Assembly (NCBI GenBank): GCA_028751875.1
Contig: CM054155.1
Span: 52,991,548 to 53,055,547 of the forward strand
DNA length: 64,000 nt
Direction of reading: 5' to 3'
DNA from: Rapana venosa
Taxonomy: Eukaryota > Mollusca > Gastropoda > Neogastropoda > Muricidae
Each line of letters starts with the position of its first letter. The stretch's first letter is position 1. Position numbers and translations under genes: made by a program. Shown here piece after piece: positions 11,781 to 23,057 of the stretch. The notes beneath the pieces were generated by a model. The model saw only the letters and a list, made by a program, of their open reading frames with translations, was not told where the DNA came from and did not search any database.

Positions 11781-12997
11781 CATCATCTGCCATTTTTCCT
11801 CTGTAGTGGTGAGTTGATCTAAGCCATCAAATTTGTTTCCACCTTTGATCTTGTATTTTTCTTTGATTTCTTCGTCAGTTTGTAGCATGCTCATTTGCAG
11901 TTTTTGGTGTTTTTTTTTTGCTTTGACAACTTTTTCAATTTTAGTCGCATGTCCCATAACTGGACATGACCACTTCCCCAGTCTGCACCTGGCATGGACT
12001 TACAAGATGTTTATAGAGTTACGTAAGCGTCTTGAATCAGGGTGTAATCTATTTGATTCCTGGTTCTGCGCCAAGGGCTTTTCCACGTCCAGCAAACTTC
12101 TTGGATGGTTTTCAAACCATGTGTTCATGAAAAGCCAGCTTTTGTTCCTTGCACCATTCTGTGAGCCGCTCTCCCTTTCGTTTCTCACATCCTATTCCAA
12201 ATGGGCCAACTGTGGTTTCATCTTTCCCTTTTCCTACCTTTTAATTGAGGTCACCCATTGTTTTCTGATAATCTTGAGACTTCAGTTGCTTCATTGCCTT
12301 TTCGATATTTTCATAAAACTCCTCAATTTCTGCGTCATCTTTATCAGCTGTTGGTGCATAAACTTGTACTATTCCAATGTCAAAAGGTGTACCCTTAAGT
12401 TTTACTATCAGACTTTGTCCCTTTACAGACCAGAAACCTTTGATGGTCTTTGAGGTTTCTTGATCTAAATCATGCCAACTCCTTTCTGGTGTTGATCCCT
12501 CCTGATAAAAAATGGTGTAGTTGTCGGATGTTATGCAGCCTTTTCCTTTCCATCTCACTTCTGAAAGTCCTAGTATATTTAGGTTCATTCTTTCCATTCC
12601 TGTTTGAGATTTTCCAATTTTCCATATTCCCCTACATTCCAAGTACCCATTCTGAGAAGTTTTCTGATGCGGACCAGTCGCTGGATGACGATCGAAAGGG
12701 TTACCTGTCCCCACATAATCCACCCTACCAGCGAGGAACTTCCGGATAAACTGGAAGCCCCCTTCATGCTGTTATCTGTATTCTGTTTCTTTCTGATTAC
12801 TTTGCAGAAGTATACCTATAGTAGGCTGCAATTACTTTCTATAGGAGCAGTGCTCGTACTGAGCTTGTCTTAGCCATTGTACCCATATACCATCATCTGC
12901 CTAACATATTGAAGTGCTGACCAGTTCCCAAAAACTATTCGGCTGCTCAACACTTGATCCATCACCTGCCTTCCATGACTTCACGTAACCCTGATCG

Positions 12998-13020
12998 GGG
13001 GGGGGGGGGGGGGGGGGGGG
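12998..13020. repeat. poly-G homopolymer
   Basis: An uninterrupted G run in the 5' region of the RTE insertion. Confidence 0.95.
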
Positions 13021-13133
13021 CTAAGTTGATACCCGACCTTGCCCAAGGATCTCCCACAGGCTAGCGGAAGGTAGGAGGCACCTTACTTCTCCTGTTGGTT
13101 AAATAATTTCACCCCGCCACCGCCCACCACAGT

Positions 13134-13500
13134 ATTAAGTCTGTATAAACGTGCTCTTAAACTGGTTCTTCTGAAGAAGACTACCTTACTAGAAGTGGAT
13201 TACACTCAGTTAGATATTCTTCCCCTACAACAAAGACTAAGATTTAACAAAGGCCTCATGATGTTTAAGATAATGACAGGAACTTTCCCTCATCCTTAAA
13301 AGACAAGTTCCCAATGAATCATTCCAGAAATACTGAAAAGGCGAGTGTCCCCATCCCAAGAATAGATTTGTTCAAATCTAGCTTACTTTACTTCAGGCCC
13401 TGTGCTGTGGAACTCCCTTCCTGACTCATTTAGACACCAATCATTTACAATCTTCAAAAGTCATTTTTCCATCCACTTGATGCATCAAAAATAAAAATCC
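13134..13500 (+). pseudogene. LINE 3' part (C-terminus of the split LINE)
   Basis: It encodes a SLYKRALKLVLLKKTTL start, QLDILPLQQRLRFNKGLMM, a PRIDLFKS-like stretch and a LWNSLPDSFRHQSF ending. This is the usual C-terminal domain after RT in this LINE type. It continues the frame broken at 9446. There are a few stops and frameshifts. Confidence 0.85.
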
Positions 13501-13555
13501 ACACTTGATCTGTTGGAAACAAAGTAAATATATCCTCCCTTACACTATACCAAAT

Positions 13556-13830
13556 TATCCTCTCTCTTTCTCTCTCCCCCCCCCCCCCCCCCCCCCCCTC
13601 TCTCTCTCTCTCTAGCTAAGTGTGAATGTTTTACTTGTAAGTTGTATATCGCTATTGTGTTATTGAAAACTGACTATCCTACTTCTTTATTATGACTCTA
13701 GGACGATCTTAACATGTACAATGTTAAATCACAGTGAGTGCTAATGGTGATAGTGTTGATGAATTGAAAACTGTATGCAATAGCATACGGATTCAAAATG
13801 TACTGTGCTCTCTCTCTCTCTCTCACTCTC
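13556..13830. repeat. (CT)n / poly-C tracts and later (CT)n
   Basis: CT repeats surround a C run of about 22 bases at 13576-13597, and another CT run lies at 13806-13825. The sequence between them is AT-rich and not recognised. Confidence 0.9.
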
Positions 13831-14071
13831 GTCCTCTCCTTTCATTTTTTGTTTATAGATTTAATTGTCGTGTTTACAATTAGTATCCTGTTGAATGCTT
13901 TATTCTGATTTAATATTTCAGTTTTATTGCGTAAGTTGACTGTATTTGAGATTTAGTGAATGTTTTATTTTGATATCTTTTTTTTGGGGCGTACCAAATT
14001 TGTATAGCTAATTCCAAAGTGTAGATGTCCTTTTTTTGACTATACATGATATTCATAAAGATTTGATGTTG

Positions 14072-14500
14072 GCGTGTGTGTGTGTGGTGTTTGTGTGTAA
14101 CTTGTACTGTGTGTGTGTGGGTGTGTGTGTGTGTGTCTATGTACGTTGTGCCATGGAGATTCAATCTGCAATTTGCTTTCTACAATATTTGTTTATGTAG
14201 TTATTATATTGCTGTTTGTTCCATAAAAGCACAAAGAATTATTTACGTTTCTTCTGTCAGCCCAAAATAAATTACTTAATTATTTACATGGTTTGTTCTC
14301 TTTATATTACTTTGTTTGGTTCTGTTTTGGTTTTTGGTTTTGGTTTTTTTTTGGTTTGTTTTGTTGTTGTTGCCCGCTTTTGTTTTTGACTTTGTTTTTG
14401 TGTTTGGCTATCTTTTGTGGGGTTAGTTTCTGTGTATTTCTGTTTTGCTTTCTTTTTAATTTGTTGCTTCATTTTTTTTCCTCTCTCTCTCTTTAGGGGT
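14072..14500. repeat. (GT)n microsatellite and T/G-rich low complexity
   Basis: GT repeats at 14072-14135 are followed, after AT-rich sequence, by a strongly T/G-skewed segment at 14290-14480. Open frames in it are composition artefacts. Confidence 0.85.
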
Positions 14501-14589
14501 GATATTTGAGGGGATTTTTGTCTAGATATTTTTTCAGTCACCTGTTTGTGAGAGTATTGTATGGGCTTTATTTTATTTTATTTCATGTA

Positions 14590-14675
14590 TATTACTAAGG
14601 GCTTGGACTGGATGTAAAAAAAAAAAGCACATCATGGGTGTTATTCATTATATCCTCGAAACAAAGAAAAATTTG
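14590..14675 (+). repeat. SINE family A tail fragment (degenerate)
   Basis: The order ggactggatgtaaaa, gcacatcatgggtgtta, ttcattatatcctcga reproduces the family A 3' tail (ggatgta, gcac...gagtgctta, ttccattatcctcga). Confidence 0.55.
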
Positions 14676-15071
14676 ATATTTGTCATTCTCTTAATCTCTC
14701 CAGTCTCTGTCACTGTGACACACTGTTGTTTGGCATGTCTTGTAACGGTAGAACCTACACATATCAAAGTATAACCTCCGAATCAGCCCTACCAGTCCTG
14801 ACGAAATCTATAAACTTTCACTCTTAATAACTGACACATAATTTGTTTTCAGTCAGATAAGAGCTCTGACAGATTCTTCAAAAGGTCCTGGATTGATTGC
14901 GTCATGAATCAGAAGATCATATTACGGACCAAGATTTGAAATGGAGGGCAGGTTCCGGCACAATATCACAAAATGGACACCAAAATAAAATAATCATTTT
15001 GGCCAGATTAGATCGCAACATAGTCGAATAACAACGAAACTAAAGAACAAGAAACAAAAACTGCCACATAC
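14676..15071. other. no gene recognised (FIS1 intron 1, 5' end)
   Basis: Unique-looking sequence directly downstream, in gene orientation, of the putative FIS1 exon 1 donor. Nothing else was seen. Confidence 0.4.
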
Positions 15072-15119
15072 CTTTTAAATCCTGTAGGATCACTATATTT
15101 CCTGAATGCTAGCATCCAT
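15072..15119 (-). CDS. FIS1: putative FIS1 exon 1 (start codon exon, with apparent indels)
   Basis: On the minus strand an ATG at 15119-15117 in a good context (AACAAGATGG) opens MDASIQEI. A second frame then gives VILQDLK, and a canonical donor (GTATGT from 15071) follows. The order MDASIQEI then V-x-x-x-DLK then KFE (exon 2) is the expected Fis1 N-terminus, which is about 15 residues before KFE. As assembled, the frame runs into TAG at 15095-15093. The sequence reads through if two bases of the ATATA stretch and one A of TTTAAAA are extra, a net excess of three bases in 48. Errors in short AT runs beside a poorly assembled region are the simplest explanation. A real pseudo-exon, or chance similarity, remains possible. 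Confidence 0.5.
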
Positions 15120-15555
15120 CTTGTTATAATGGCGACTATCGATTGAAAGATAGGGAGACAGTTCTAGATATTTGAGCTTCGCCTTATCTATAATATGGTT
15201 TTCTCTCCCTATGATGTTCAATGTCTCCAGCCGCTGAAAAAAGAAAAAGCGACATTTAATAAAGATGGGGCCAGGCCTACCCCACCTGTGGGCCCGTTGA
15301 TCGAATTTCGCCCGTTTGCTTTTTGTTAGCAGACTTGATTGTTTCACATTGAAAAGTGTAGCAGTGCAGTTTCTGTATTGTTTTGTCGTTGCGTTTTGTT
15401 TTTTTAAAAACGCATGGAAACGTAAAGGTTGTCTAGTGGGAAAAGAGGAAAGGTAGGGGCAGAACAGAAAGAAAAGAACCAGAAAGGAGCAGAACGCGGA
15501 AAACCAATCAGGCAAGGGGCAGAACTTTTTCATTTTCAAATAAAGCAATGACAAT
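15120..15555. other. probable 5' UTR / upstream region of FIS1
   Basis: Sequence upstream of the putative start codon. A minus-strand open frame (15566-15093) runs into it but has no recognisable protein features. No promoter element was identified. Confidence 0.3.
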
Positions 15556-15650
15556 GACACTGACAAAGTCTTTTATTATTCGAGGTATAATGAATAAGCA
15601 CTCATGTGCTTTTTTACATCATTCTCCCCGCCCGTATGGATCCTCTTAAT
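15556..15650 (-). repeat. SINE family A tail fragment
   Basis: The forward text tattattcgaggtataatga then ataagcactcatgtgcttt is the reverse complement of the family A tail and matches the left end of the copy at 24586. Confidence 0.65.
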
Positions 15651-15721
15651 AATAACCCACACTTATACAGTCTCCCAGGACCGCAACGATGGGGAACAGG
15701 CTAATACCCATTCAAAAACCA

Positions 15722-15722
15722 G

Positions 15723-15796
<74 letters not shown>

Positions 15797-15850
15797 CCCC
15801 CCCCCCTCCCACGACCCCCCCCCCCCCCCAACACCCCCCCCCTCCCCCAA
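15722..15850. repeat. long poly-C tract
   Basis: About 120 bases of C with rare G, A or T. Poly-proline and poly-glycine frames across it are artefacts. Confidence 0.95.
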
Positions 15851-17000
15851 CGCAAACTAATTAAAAAAGAAGACCTAATATACCACCACCCCCCCAAAAA
15901 AAAAAAAAACAAACCCACAAAGTAAACAAACAAACAAAGAGAAAGAAAACCACACCAATTAAAAAGAAGAAAGAAAACAACAACAACAACAACAAAAACA
16001 AGAAGAATAACAACAAACTAAAATAAGTCATTAAAGAGTAAAACATGACAACATTGTTAAATGGAGCATATTATTGTTTAACATAAAAATAAGATATTGA
16101 AATAGGTCATCATTAAGGACCTTAAGTACGAGGACAAGTCCAATAAGTATTGAAAATATTAAAAATATGAATCCTTCATAGATACACCATAATATAAGCA
16201 AAACGTTTTTAAAGGTTATGAGAGAGAGAGAGGGAGTGAGGAGAGAGGAGAAGAGCTGAGAGCTAGAGCGAGGAGGGGGGAGGAGAGAGAGAGATGATGT
16301 AGGAGAGAGGAGAGTCAATGTGTCGAGGAGACGCGAGAGAGTTTGGATGAGGAGTAGAGATGGTTTTGATGAGGAGAGAGGAGCGAGTTTGCAAGAGGTA
16401 GAGGACGCGGAGAAAGAGGTGGAGAATGAGAGGAGAGAGAGAGAGACAGACAGAGACAGAGAGTGAGAGTAGTGTGCTGTGTGTGTGTTGTGTTGTCGTT
16501 TTTTTGAGTGTCTGATATGTGTGCGTGTGTGTGTCGTGTGTGTGTGTGTGGTGTGAGTGTGAGTGTGTGTGTGTGTGTATTCAAAGATAATATCCCATGT
16601 TAATCCCCAAAAACACGATCACCATCAACACATTTTTTTTTTATTATTATTCTCGTTTCAAATTATTATGTTATGATCATGAAATAAACTCAATCTTATA
16701 TTCAATCAATTAAAAACAAGAAAATTGAGGGAGGAATGTGAGTGAAGTGGGTAGTGGTGAGTGTGTGGTGGGGGGGGGGGGGGGGGGAGGTGACTTGGGG
16801 GTTTAGTGATGTTGTGAGTGTTTGTGTGTGGGTGCTGTGTGGGTGTGGGTGTCACAGGGATAAATACTAAATACGTAATACTCAAAGCCACACGATCAAC
16901 CACAATCTTTTACTTATTACTCATCAAACTTTGAATGTAATGATTATACTTAAAAATAAGTGCAATACCCATACACTCAACATTAAAAAGGGTGGGAAGA
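15851..17000. repeat. A-rich, (GA)n and (GT)n low-complexity block
   Basis: A/C-rich sequence to 16030 and AT-rich sequence to 16215 precede imperfect GA at 16218-16460 and GT at 16478-16580. A G run lies at 16770-16787 within GT-rich sequence. No gene recognised. Confidence 0.85.
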
Positions 17001-17145
17001 GGAAAACCCAAATAAATCATTAAAAAGAACTTTCTACACATTGTAATTTATGGCTTTACAAGTCTTTTTTTCAAAAGATCATGATAAGTATACATTTTGG
17101 TTGCATTTTTACATCCTCCGTCCCAGGCCGTTTACGGGTCACATA

Positions 17146-18366
17146 TTAATAATGAATCAGTCTCATACTTACACCACAGATAGCAAGGCAAAAGGAAAAA
17201 AACTTTTTAAAAGAAAAAGATGAGAAAAAAAAAACCACCAAAACCAAAACAACCCCAGACAACCAAGAACAAAATATAAACCCCAAAACAACATCCCCCC
17301 ACCCCCCCCACAAAAAAAAAACAAAGAAAGAAAAAAAGGAAAAAAAAAAAATGACCCCCCCCCCCCCCCCCCCCCCCCCCCACCAAACAAACAAACAACA
17401 ACAAGACACCAAAAAACAACAACAAACAATCAAATGAGAAAAAAAACCCACAGAAAAAACCCAACACCGGTTCCAACCCCCCCCTTCCCCCCCCCCCACA
17501 CACACACACACAACACCAAAACAAAAAACAACCAACAATACCCAAACCAAATCAACAAACAACAAAACAACACTACAGCATATGATGTGCTGTTGGATAC
17601 ACTGAGATGGTAGAGAAATGACCGCTCTAGTACTCTCGATTTTTTTTAGGGTGTTTAAGATTTCTCCTATGGAGGATGTATGTTTTTTTTTCTTGTATAC
17701 ATTAGGTAATGTATTTTTTGTGCTTTTAGTGGCTTTGGGGATGATGGTTGTGGTCTCCCCCCCCCCCCCCCCCCCCCCCCCCAGCATGGATTTGGTTTGA
17801 AGGCTGTGGAGGGAAAGTGATTTGGGTACTATGCCATTGGGGTGGCCTTTTTTCAGCTTGGCCGTGGCCGAAGTTTGAGGAGAGTGTGTGGAAAGGTTTT
17901 AGAGTTGGGGTGATGATATTGGAAAACTGAGATTGATGGGAGGGCGGGAGTGATATGGCCTTCATGGTTGGTGAGAGGAGGACATGAAAGATAGCGCCTG
18001 AGGCCACCAATTTTTTTGCTTTCTTTTGGGGGGTGGACGGGTTGAGGGGAGTGACTTCTTTCCGAAGGAATGGTGGTTGTTGTTTCTTTGGTTTTTGCTT
18101 TCTTGGGTTGTTGGGGTGTGGTGGGGGACGGGGTAGGTGTGGGGATGTGCCAATCAGGGGATACAGAAAACATGCCTACAACATGTGAGTGAGATGAGTG
18201 TGTGTGTTTGTGTGTGTGGGGGTACCTGTGCAGCGCGCGCAGGGGGGGGGGGGGGGGGGGGGGGAAGCGAGAGAGAGAGGGTGTGCGCAGTTGCAATGAA
18301 TCTTCTCATTCAAGGACTTCTCTCTCTTCACTCTCTCCTCTCTTCCTCCTCCCTCTCTCTCTCTCT

Positions 18367-18422
<56 letters not shown>

Positions 18423-18480
18423 GCAACGGCAACCGAAGGGGGGGGTGGGGGGGGGGGGGGTAGGGGGGGTGTTACACCCA
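17146..18480. repeat. low-complexity block with long C and G homopolymers
   Basis: A/C-rich sequence contains C runs at about 17356-17381 and 17759-17782. T/G-rich sequence follows, with G runs at 18242-18264 and 18439-18460, and CT repeats at 18318-18420. Frames here code for poly-Gly, poly-Phe or poly-Pro and are not genes. Confidence 0.85.
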
Positions 18481-19059
18481 CGGGTGTATTGGGGAAGGTT
18501 GTCTGTCAGTTTAAATAAACTCTGGTTCGGGCGCTTGCCTCCGTGGGTCCGCGGTACTCTGTCTAATGAGTGCGCTACGGCGGATCACTGGGCCCTTCGA
18601 CAGAACCCGGGATGGTCTCCTTGTTTTCATGTGGGTCGTTTAAAGATTAGAAACGGACTGGGGTTGGGCTGGTATATGCTATGTGTTGGGTTTTAGTATT
18701 GATGTTGTAAAGTGGTTGTAGATACACTATTATTTTTCTTTGTCCCGTTGTAACACATGCTTTGTTGCTGACGTAGTGCGATCAAATTGTGTTGTTGGTT
18801 TGTCCCAACTTTTTTTTTGGGTTATTTTGGTTGTTGCTGTAATTGATGGTGTGGTGCGTAATGAGGTGAATAGTACAATTGAGTATTTGGGTGTTTAGGG
18901 TATGAATGTCTCGTATTTTATGTGGTTAGATTGTGTGAACACAAAAGTGTATTTTTCCTTTTTGTAAAAAATGGTGCACTACTGAAAAACTGTGTCAGGC
19001 AAGAACTGTTTCAATATATAACTTAAAAACCCAATATGCATAGAATAAAACAATAGCAT
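18481..19059. other. no gene recognised
   Basis: GT-rich sequence leading into the L1-Tx1-like LINE, whose 5' end I cannot place. Confidence 0.4.
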
Positions 19060-22000
19060 CAATGAATTGTCAAGGCTTGGGTATTTAACCGGAAGGATGT
19101 CTTCCAGTTTCTGAGACAGAAAACAATATTCCTCTATTTGTTACAGATACTCATTTCAAACAACAAATTAGACGGATTAATTAGATCCGAATGGGGATAT
19201 GAATGTGTTTTTGCATCCAAGAATTCTAAGTCCAGAGGTGTGGCTATCCTTTTTAACATAACTTTGATTTAGGATTAAAAAAACCATTAAAGACAGCCAA
19301 AGGTAACTATATTATTTTGAACATAGTATAAAGGGAAAGATTTAGATTAGAGAATCTTCTATGGGACTAATAAGGGAAACCATATTTTTTTGAGTGTATT
19401 CAATCAAAAATTAAAGAATGTATATTTCCTAATATATGATAGCAGGTGACTGGCAACATAGTTCTTAACCAAATCTTGAATACCATAACTATAAAGTGTA
19501 ACAATGTTCAAGGCACAGGAGGCAGTTAGTGAATGATGGCTCAACTAGAGTAGTAGATATATGGCGAGAATTAAACAAGAAGAAACCGTTACACCTGGAG
19601 AAGAACTACCCCATTCCAGCACAGTAGATTAGATATCTTCTTGTTGTCAGATACTTTGAATAATTAGTGAATGTAAAGCACAGATTCTTGATGGATATAG
19701 ACGTGTCCCACTCTTTGTTTTGATGATTTTGATTTCAAAAGCAGCAAAAAACAAAGGTTTTGGAAATTTAACTCTGCATTACTTTAAGATTAAAAATTAT
19801 GTACAGTTAGTTAATGAAACAATCAAAGAGTAAAAAGACAGTATGCATTATTACGTAAACAGTGAATTGATGATGAGATACCAAATGACCAAATTCAGTT
19901 TTCAATTTCGAAAATAATTTTGATACGTTGATACTGGAAGTAAGAAGGAAACAATTACTCATTAGTATTTAGAAAAAAACACAGAGAGATATAACGCAAA
20001 AGAACTTGAAAAGACATATACACCTTTTAGAGGCAAACTCTTTTTTATGTGAAGCTGAAGCTAACTTTTGAACGAGAAAAGGCGGAAACTGATCAGAATC
20101 AGACAAACATAAATGGAAGGGATTATTCTAAGATCGAGAGCCAAACTGGGCTTTTAAAGGGAGAAATAAACAAAATTTTGCTCTTTAGCGAGAAACGGAA
20201 TTTTGTTAGTAAAGCACAATGTTAAAACTGACCACCGCCACGGGAGTTACTTTGACCGAACAGAAGATTGTTAACGAGCACACAAAGCATTCTATATAAA
20301 AAACTATATACTGAAAAACACGATAAATTTGAATCAGACCTTCTTCGATGCCATACCAAAATAACAAAAACGATCAGGACCGCTGGAAGGATTATACCCT
20401 GAAGACGTCCAAAGTACTGAAAAATATGAAAAACGACAAAAGCCCTGGAAAGGGACTCTCTGTAATTCTTTAAATTCTTTTGGAGGGCAAAATCGGGATC
20501 TTTGTGATTCGCTCACTAAATGAAGGCTATTGTTGAATGGGAAATGTTATCTCACAAAAAGAAGACTCCAAATTTGTCTACCAAAAGAGGATAAACCCAG
20601 GAGTAATTACAGCATGGAGGCCAATTTCACTCCCTAATGTGACACTAAATAGGGCTTCTGAAGTATTGCAAACCGACTTAAAAAAGTTTTACCAGGGCTC
20701 ATAATGAGACCAAAGGATTAGTACCAGGAGATATATAGGAGACATATAAGAACAATATATGACTTAATACATACTTAGGGGAAAAACAATTGCCTGGCTG
20801 ACAGGTGTCATAGACTTTTTGAGAATGGATTGATTCTGTAGAACTGGGGGATTTATGCAAAATGTTTTATCAACACTTTGGGATTTGGGAGGGGTTGCAC
20901 AAATGGGTGTCTGCTTTTTTATTAAAAACCTTAATTCGTTGTAACTGTGAATAATAAGTATCATCTAGGATTTATATGGAACGGGGGATGCCGTCAAGGT
21001 GACCAATCTATCCATCTCACTTTATTTTATGCGCGAAAATACTTGTTGGCATGCTAAGGAGGAAACAGAGATATTAAAGGCATAAAAATTGCAAATTACT
21101 GAATAAAGCTATGTCAGATTGCATGATGAAACATTCATTCATTATAGAGGGAGACCCAGCATTCGTATGAAGTGCTTTTTCACAGCCTTGAACCTTTGAG
21201 GATTAAGTCAGGGTTAAAGTTTAAACTTTGGATAAACAAAACTGTATGGCTAGGCCGCCAAAGAAGTTCGCTACTAACCTATACCACACAAAAAAATGGA
21301 GTGGAATCCAAAGAATATAAAATCCTGGAATTGGTTCAGACAGATCCTAGTATGACGGAAGTAAATATAAATGAAAACTATATGAAGTAAAAAACTATTT
21401 AAGATAGTGGTCAAAAAAGATTAATAACACCTATGGGTAGAGGTAGCAGTGCTTAATATCACTAGTACTATCAAAGTTGGTTATTAATGGCTTATATTGC
21501 CAAATCCCCCGCTGCACAGTTGCCCCAATTGCAAAAAACTGTGTTATGATTTGTAGGGGACAGGGAAAAAGAAAGATTAAAAAAAGGGCATATTCCGGTA
21601 CAAGCATAACCAAAAGGCGGTATAGTGAGAGTTACCAAATAATCAGCGTGTATATACAATCACTGACACTTGCATGGATTAAAAAAAGTATATACACAGA
21701 AACAAAAATGGTGATTAATATTGCATTTCCCTGTGCCCTGATATAGCTAATTTAGATAGGATAGGCAAAGCTGTTTCAAAATTTAATTTAAAAACCAATG
21801 TATTGTGGAAGATGTGTTCACTCATATTAAATACATTTTGCAGACAAGTTGATCCACAAGAGGATCAGCAACAGTTATTAGCTAGAACCAAATTTCTCAC
21901 AATGTAAAAAATCAACGTAGGAGACCAATGATATATCATGAAAAGTGGGCACAAAAAAATTATTTTGGTTAAAATTGCTGAAGATAATGGTGACTATATA

Positions 22001-22990
22001 ACTCTGCGACTTTATCAAAGAATTAGGTACTAACATTAACTTTTTGCATAATATTAGCTGTGTGCGATACGGAGCCAAAATATGTGAGAAAATGAAAAAT
22101 CTCAAACTGGATGCAACTTTTAGTAAGGAACGGACCAATTGCACTAGAGATAATATCAAAAGTGGTAAAGGATCCGTATTTATTAAGCTGAAATGATTGC
22201 AAAATAGAATTCTCGACATTAAATTTTCATGAATTGGGAAAGGACAGCTTGACGTTCAATAGACTGGCACAGGAGTATTTAAAAATGACAATAAAATTAA
22301 AGAAATTAATTGAAATGGTTTCAAATAAGAAATTGTTATAGAATATTAGTCACGACACAAATATTTAAAGAAAATGAAGTTACAGCTATGACACTGCAAT
22401 TTTTTGTGGCACGGAAAAGGACAACCATTAACATATTTAAGGGAGTGTCAGTATGTACAAGGAATTTGGAAAGAACTTGAAGAGACTATAAAACACAAAT
22501 GTTCTCCTTGCGAGAGAGGGTGGGTTAAAGTGGAAATAGTGCTTTTTGGCCATGATGAATTACAGCAAACTGACGAATAGTGTTAGACTTAATAATATGT
22601 TAGCAAAGTTCTCTGTTTATAAATGTCGGATGGTTAAAACAAACTATGTGGTTAATTTTCTGATATGAACTAAAAAATAAATATGAAATGGAAAAGCTGG
22701 GAGCATAGAAAACAAATGCAGTTTACTAATTTTCAGAAAAACTGGTCCCAGTACATCAACTTAGTAGAAACCTAGAATACATTTAAAAATCTAAAGAAAA
22801 TTATGTATGTAATATAAATCTTGATAGACAACGACAATGATGCTTTGATTCTATTTTCTTTGTAAGCTGTCGTTTGTAGCCTGGAAAATGGACATGTGTA
22901 ATATTGATTGTAACGTACATAATTAATTTGTTTGTTTTGAACTGTATATGTGTGCCAATCAAAAGATTAAAAAAAAAAATATAAAAAAAA
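19060..22990 (+). pseudogene. L1-Tx1-like LINE, very frameshifted copy
   Basis: Fragments in shifting frames follow the order of a Tx1-type ORF2. The endonuclease start (NCQGLG near 19070, then EWGYECVFASKNSKSRGVA near 19193-19245) is followed by a YTWRR-like block near 19590. RT fragments come next: KEDKPR, WRPISL and ANRLKKVLPG at 20585-20700, then DF...AFDSVE near 20815, then GCRQGDQ...SLYF near 20985-21025. The C-terminal ECQYVQGIWKELE lies near 22445. An A-rich 3' end is near 22965-22990. Indels occur every few tens of bases, far more than in the other LINEs here. That suggests either an old copy or uncorrected long-read sequence. Confidence 0.8.
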
Positions 22991-23007
22991 ACTACAGCAA
23001 TAACATC

Positions 23008-23026
23008 ACACGCGAGCGAGAGGAGC

Positions 23027-23057
<31 letters not shown>
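23008..23057. repeat. (GA)n microsatellite
   Basis: About 45 bases of interrupted GA just after the LINE 3' end. Confidence 0.9.

Larger units (their letters stand above)
9447..13133 (-). mobile_element. RTE/BovB-like LINE inserted in the plus-strand LINE
   Basis: Read on the minus strand, the endonuclease lies at 12723-12241 (NLNILGLSEVRWKGKG, GTPFDIGIVQVYAPTADKDD), as in RTE elements. RT fragments lie at about 10650-10400 (FALKTLMERSIEARK) and 10249-10016 (LQLNAKKTECMV). The C-terminal tail is at 9863-9557 (ILKISWTKRKTNAEVM, RQLKFFGHIIRVTG), the typical RTE ending. All parts are in different frames and no long ORF remains. The host LINE reads ...MKP-L at 9446 and continues L-SLYKRA at 13134, with ATTA at both junctions (9443-9446 and 13134-13137). 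This fixes the insertion limits and gives a 4-bp target duplication. A SINE sits inside it at 11437-11780. Confidence 0.85.

Noticed and set aside
11833..12453. 206-codon plus-strand ORF rich in Phe, Leu and Cys
   Set aside because: Antisense shadow of the RTE endonuclease region, whose minus-strand frame has recognisable motifs.
15604..15933. Poly-proline and poly-glycine ORFs
   Set aside because: Translation of a C homopolymer; no start context and no non-repeat sequence.
17146..17787. 213-codon minus-strand ORF rich in Phe, Gly and Val
   Set aside because: A/C-rich low complexity with C homopolymers; several frames are open at once, as expected from composition.
18520..18640. Possible tRNA-like sequence around gcgctacggcggatcac
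   Set aside because: A and B boxes are not in proper order or spacing on either strand.
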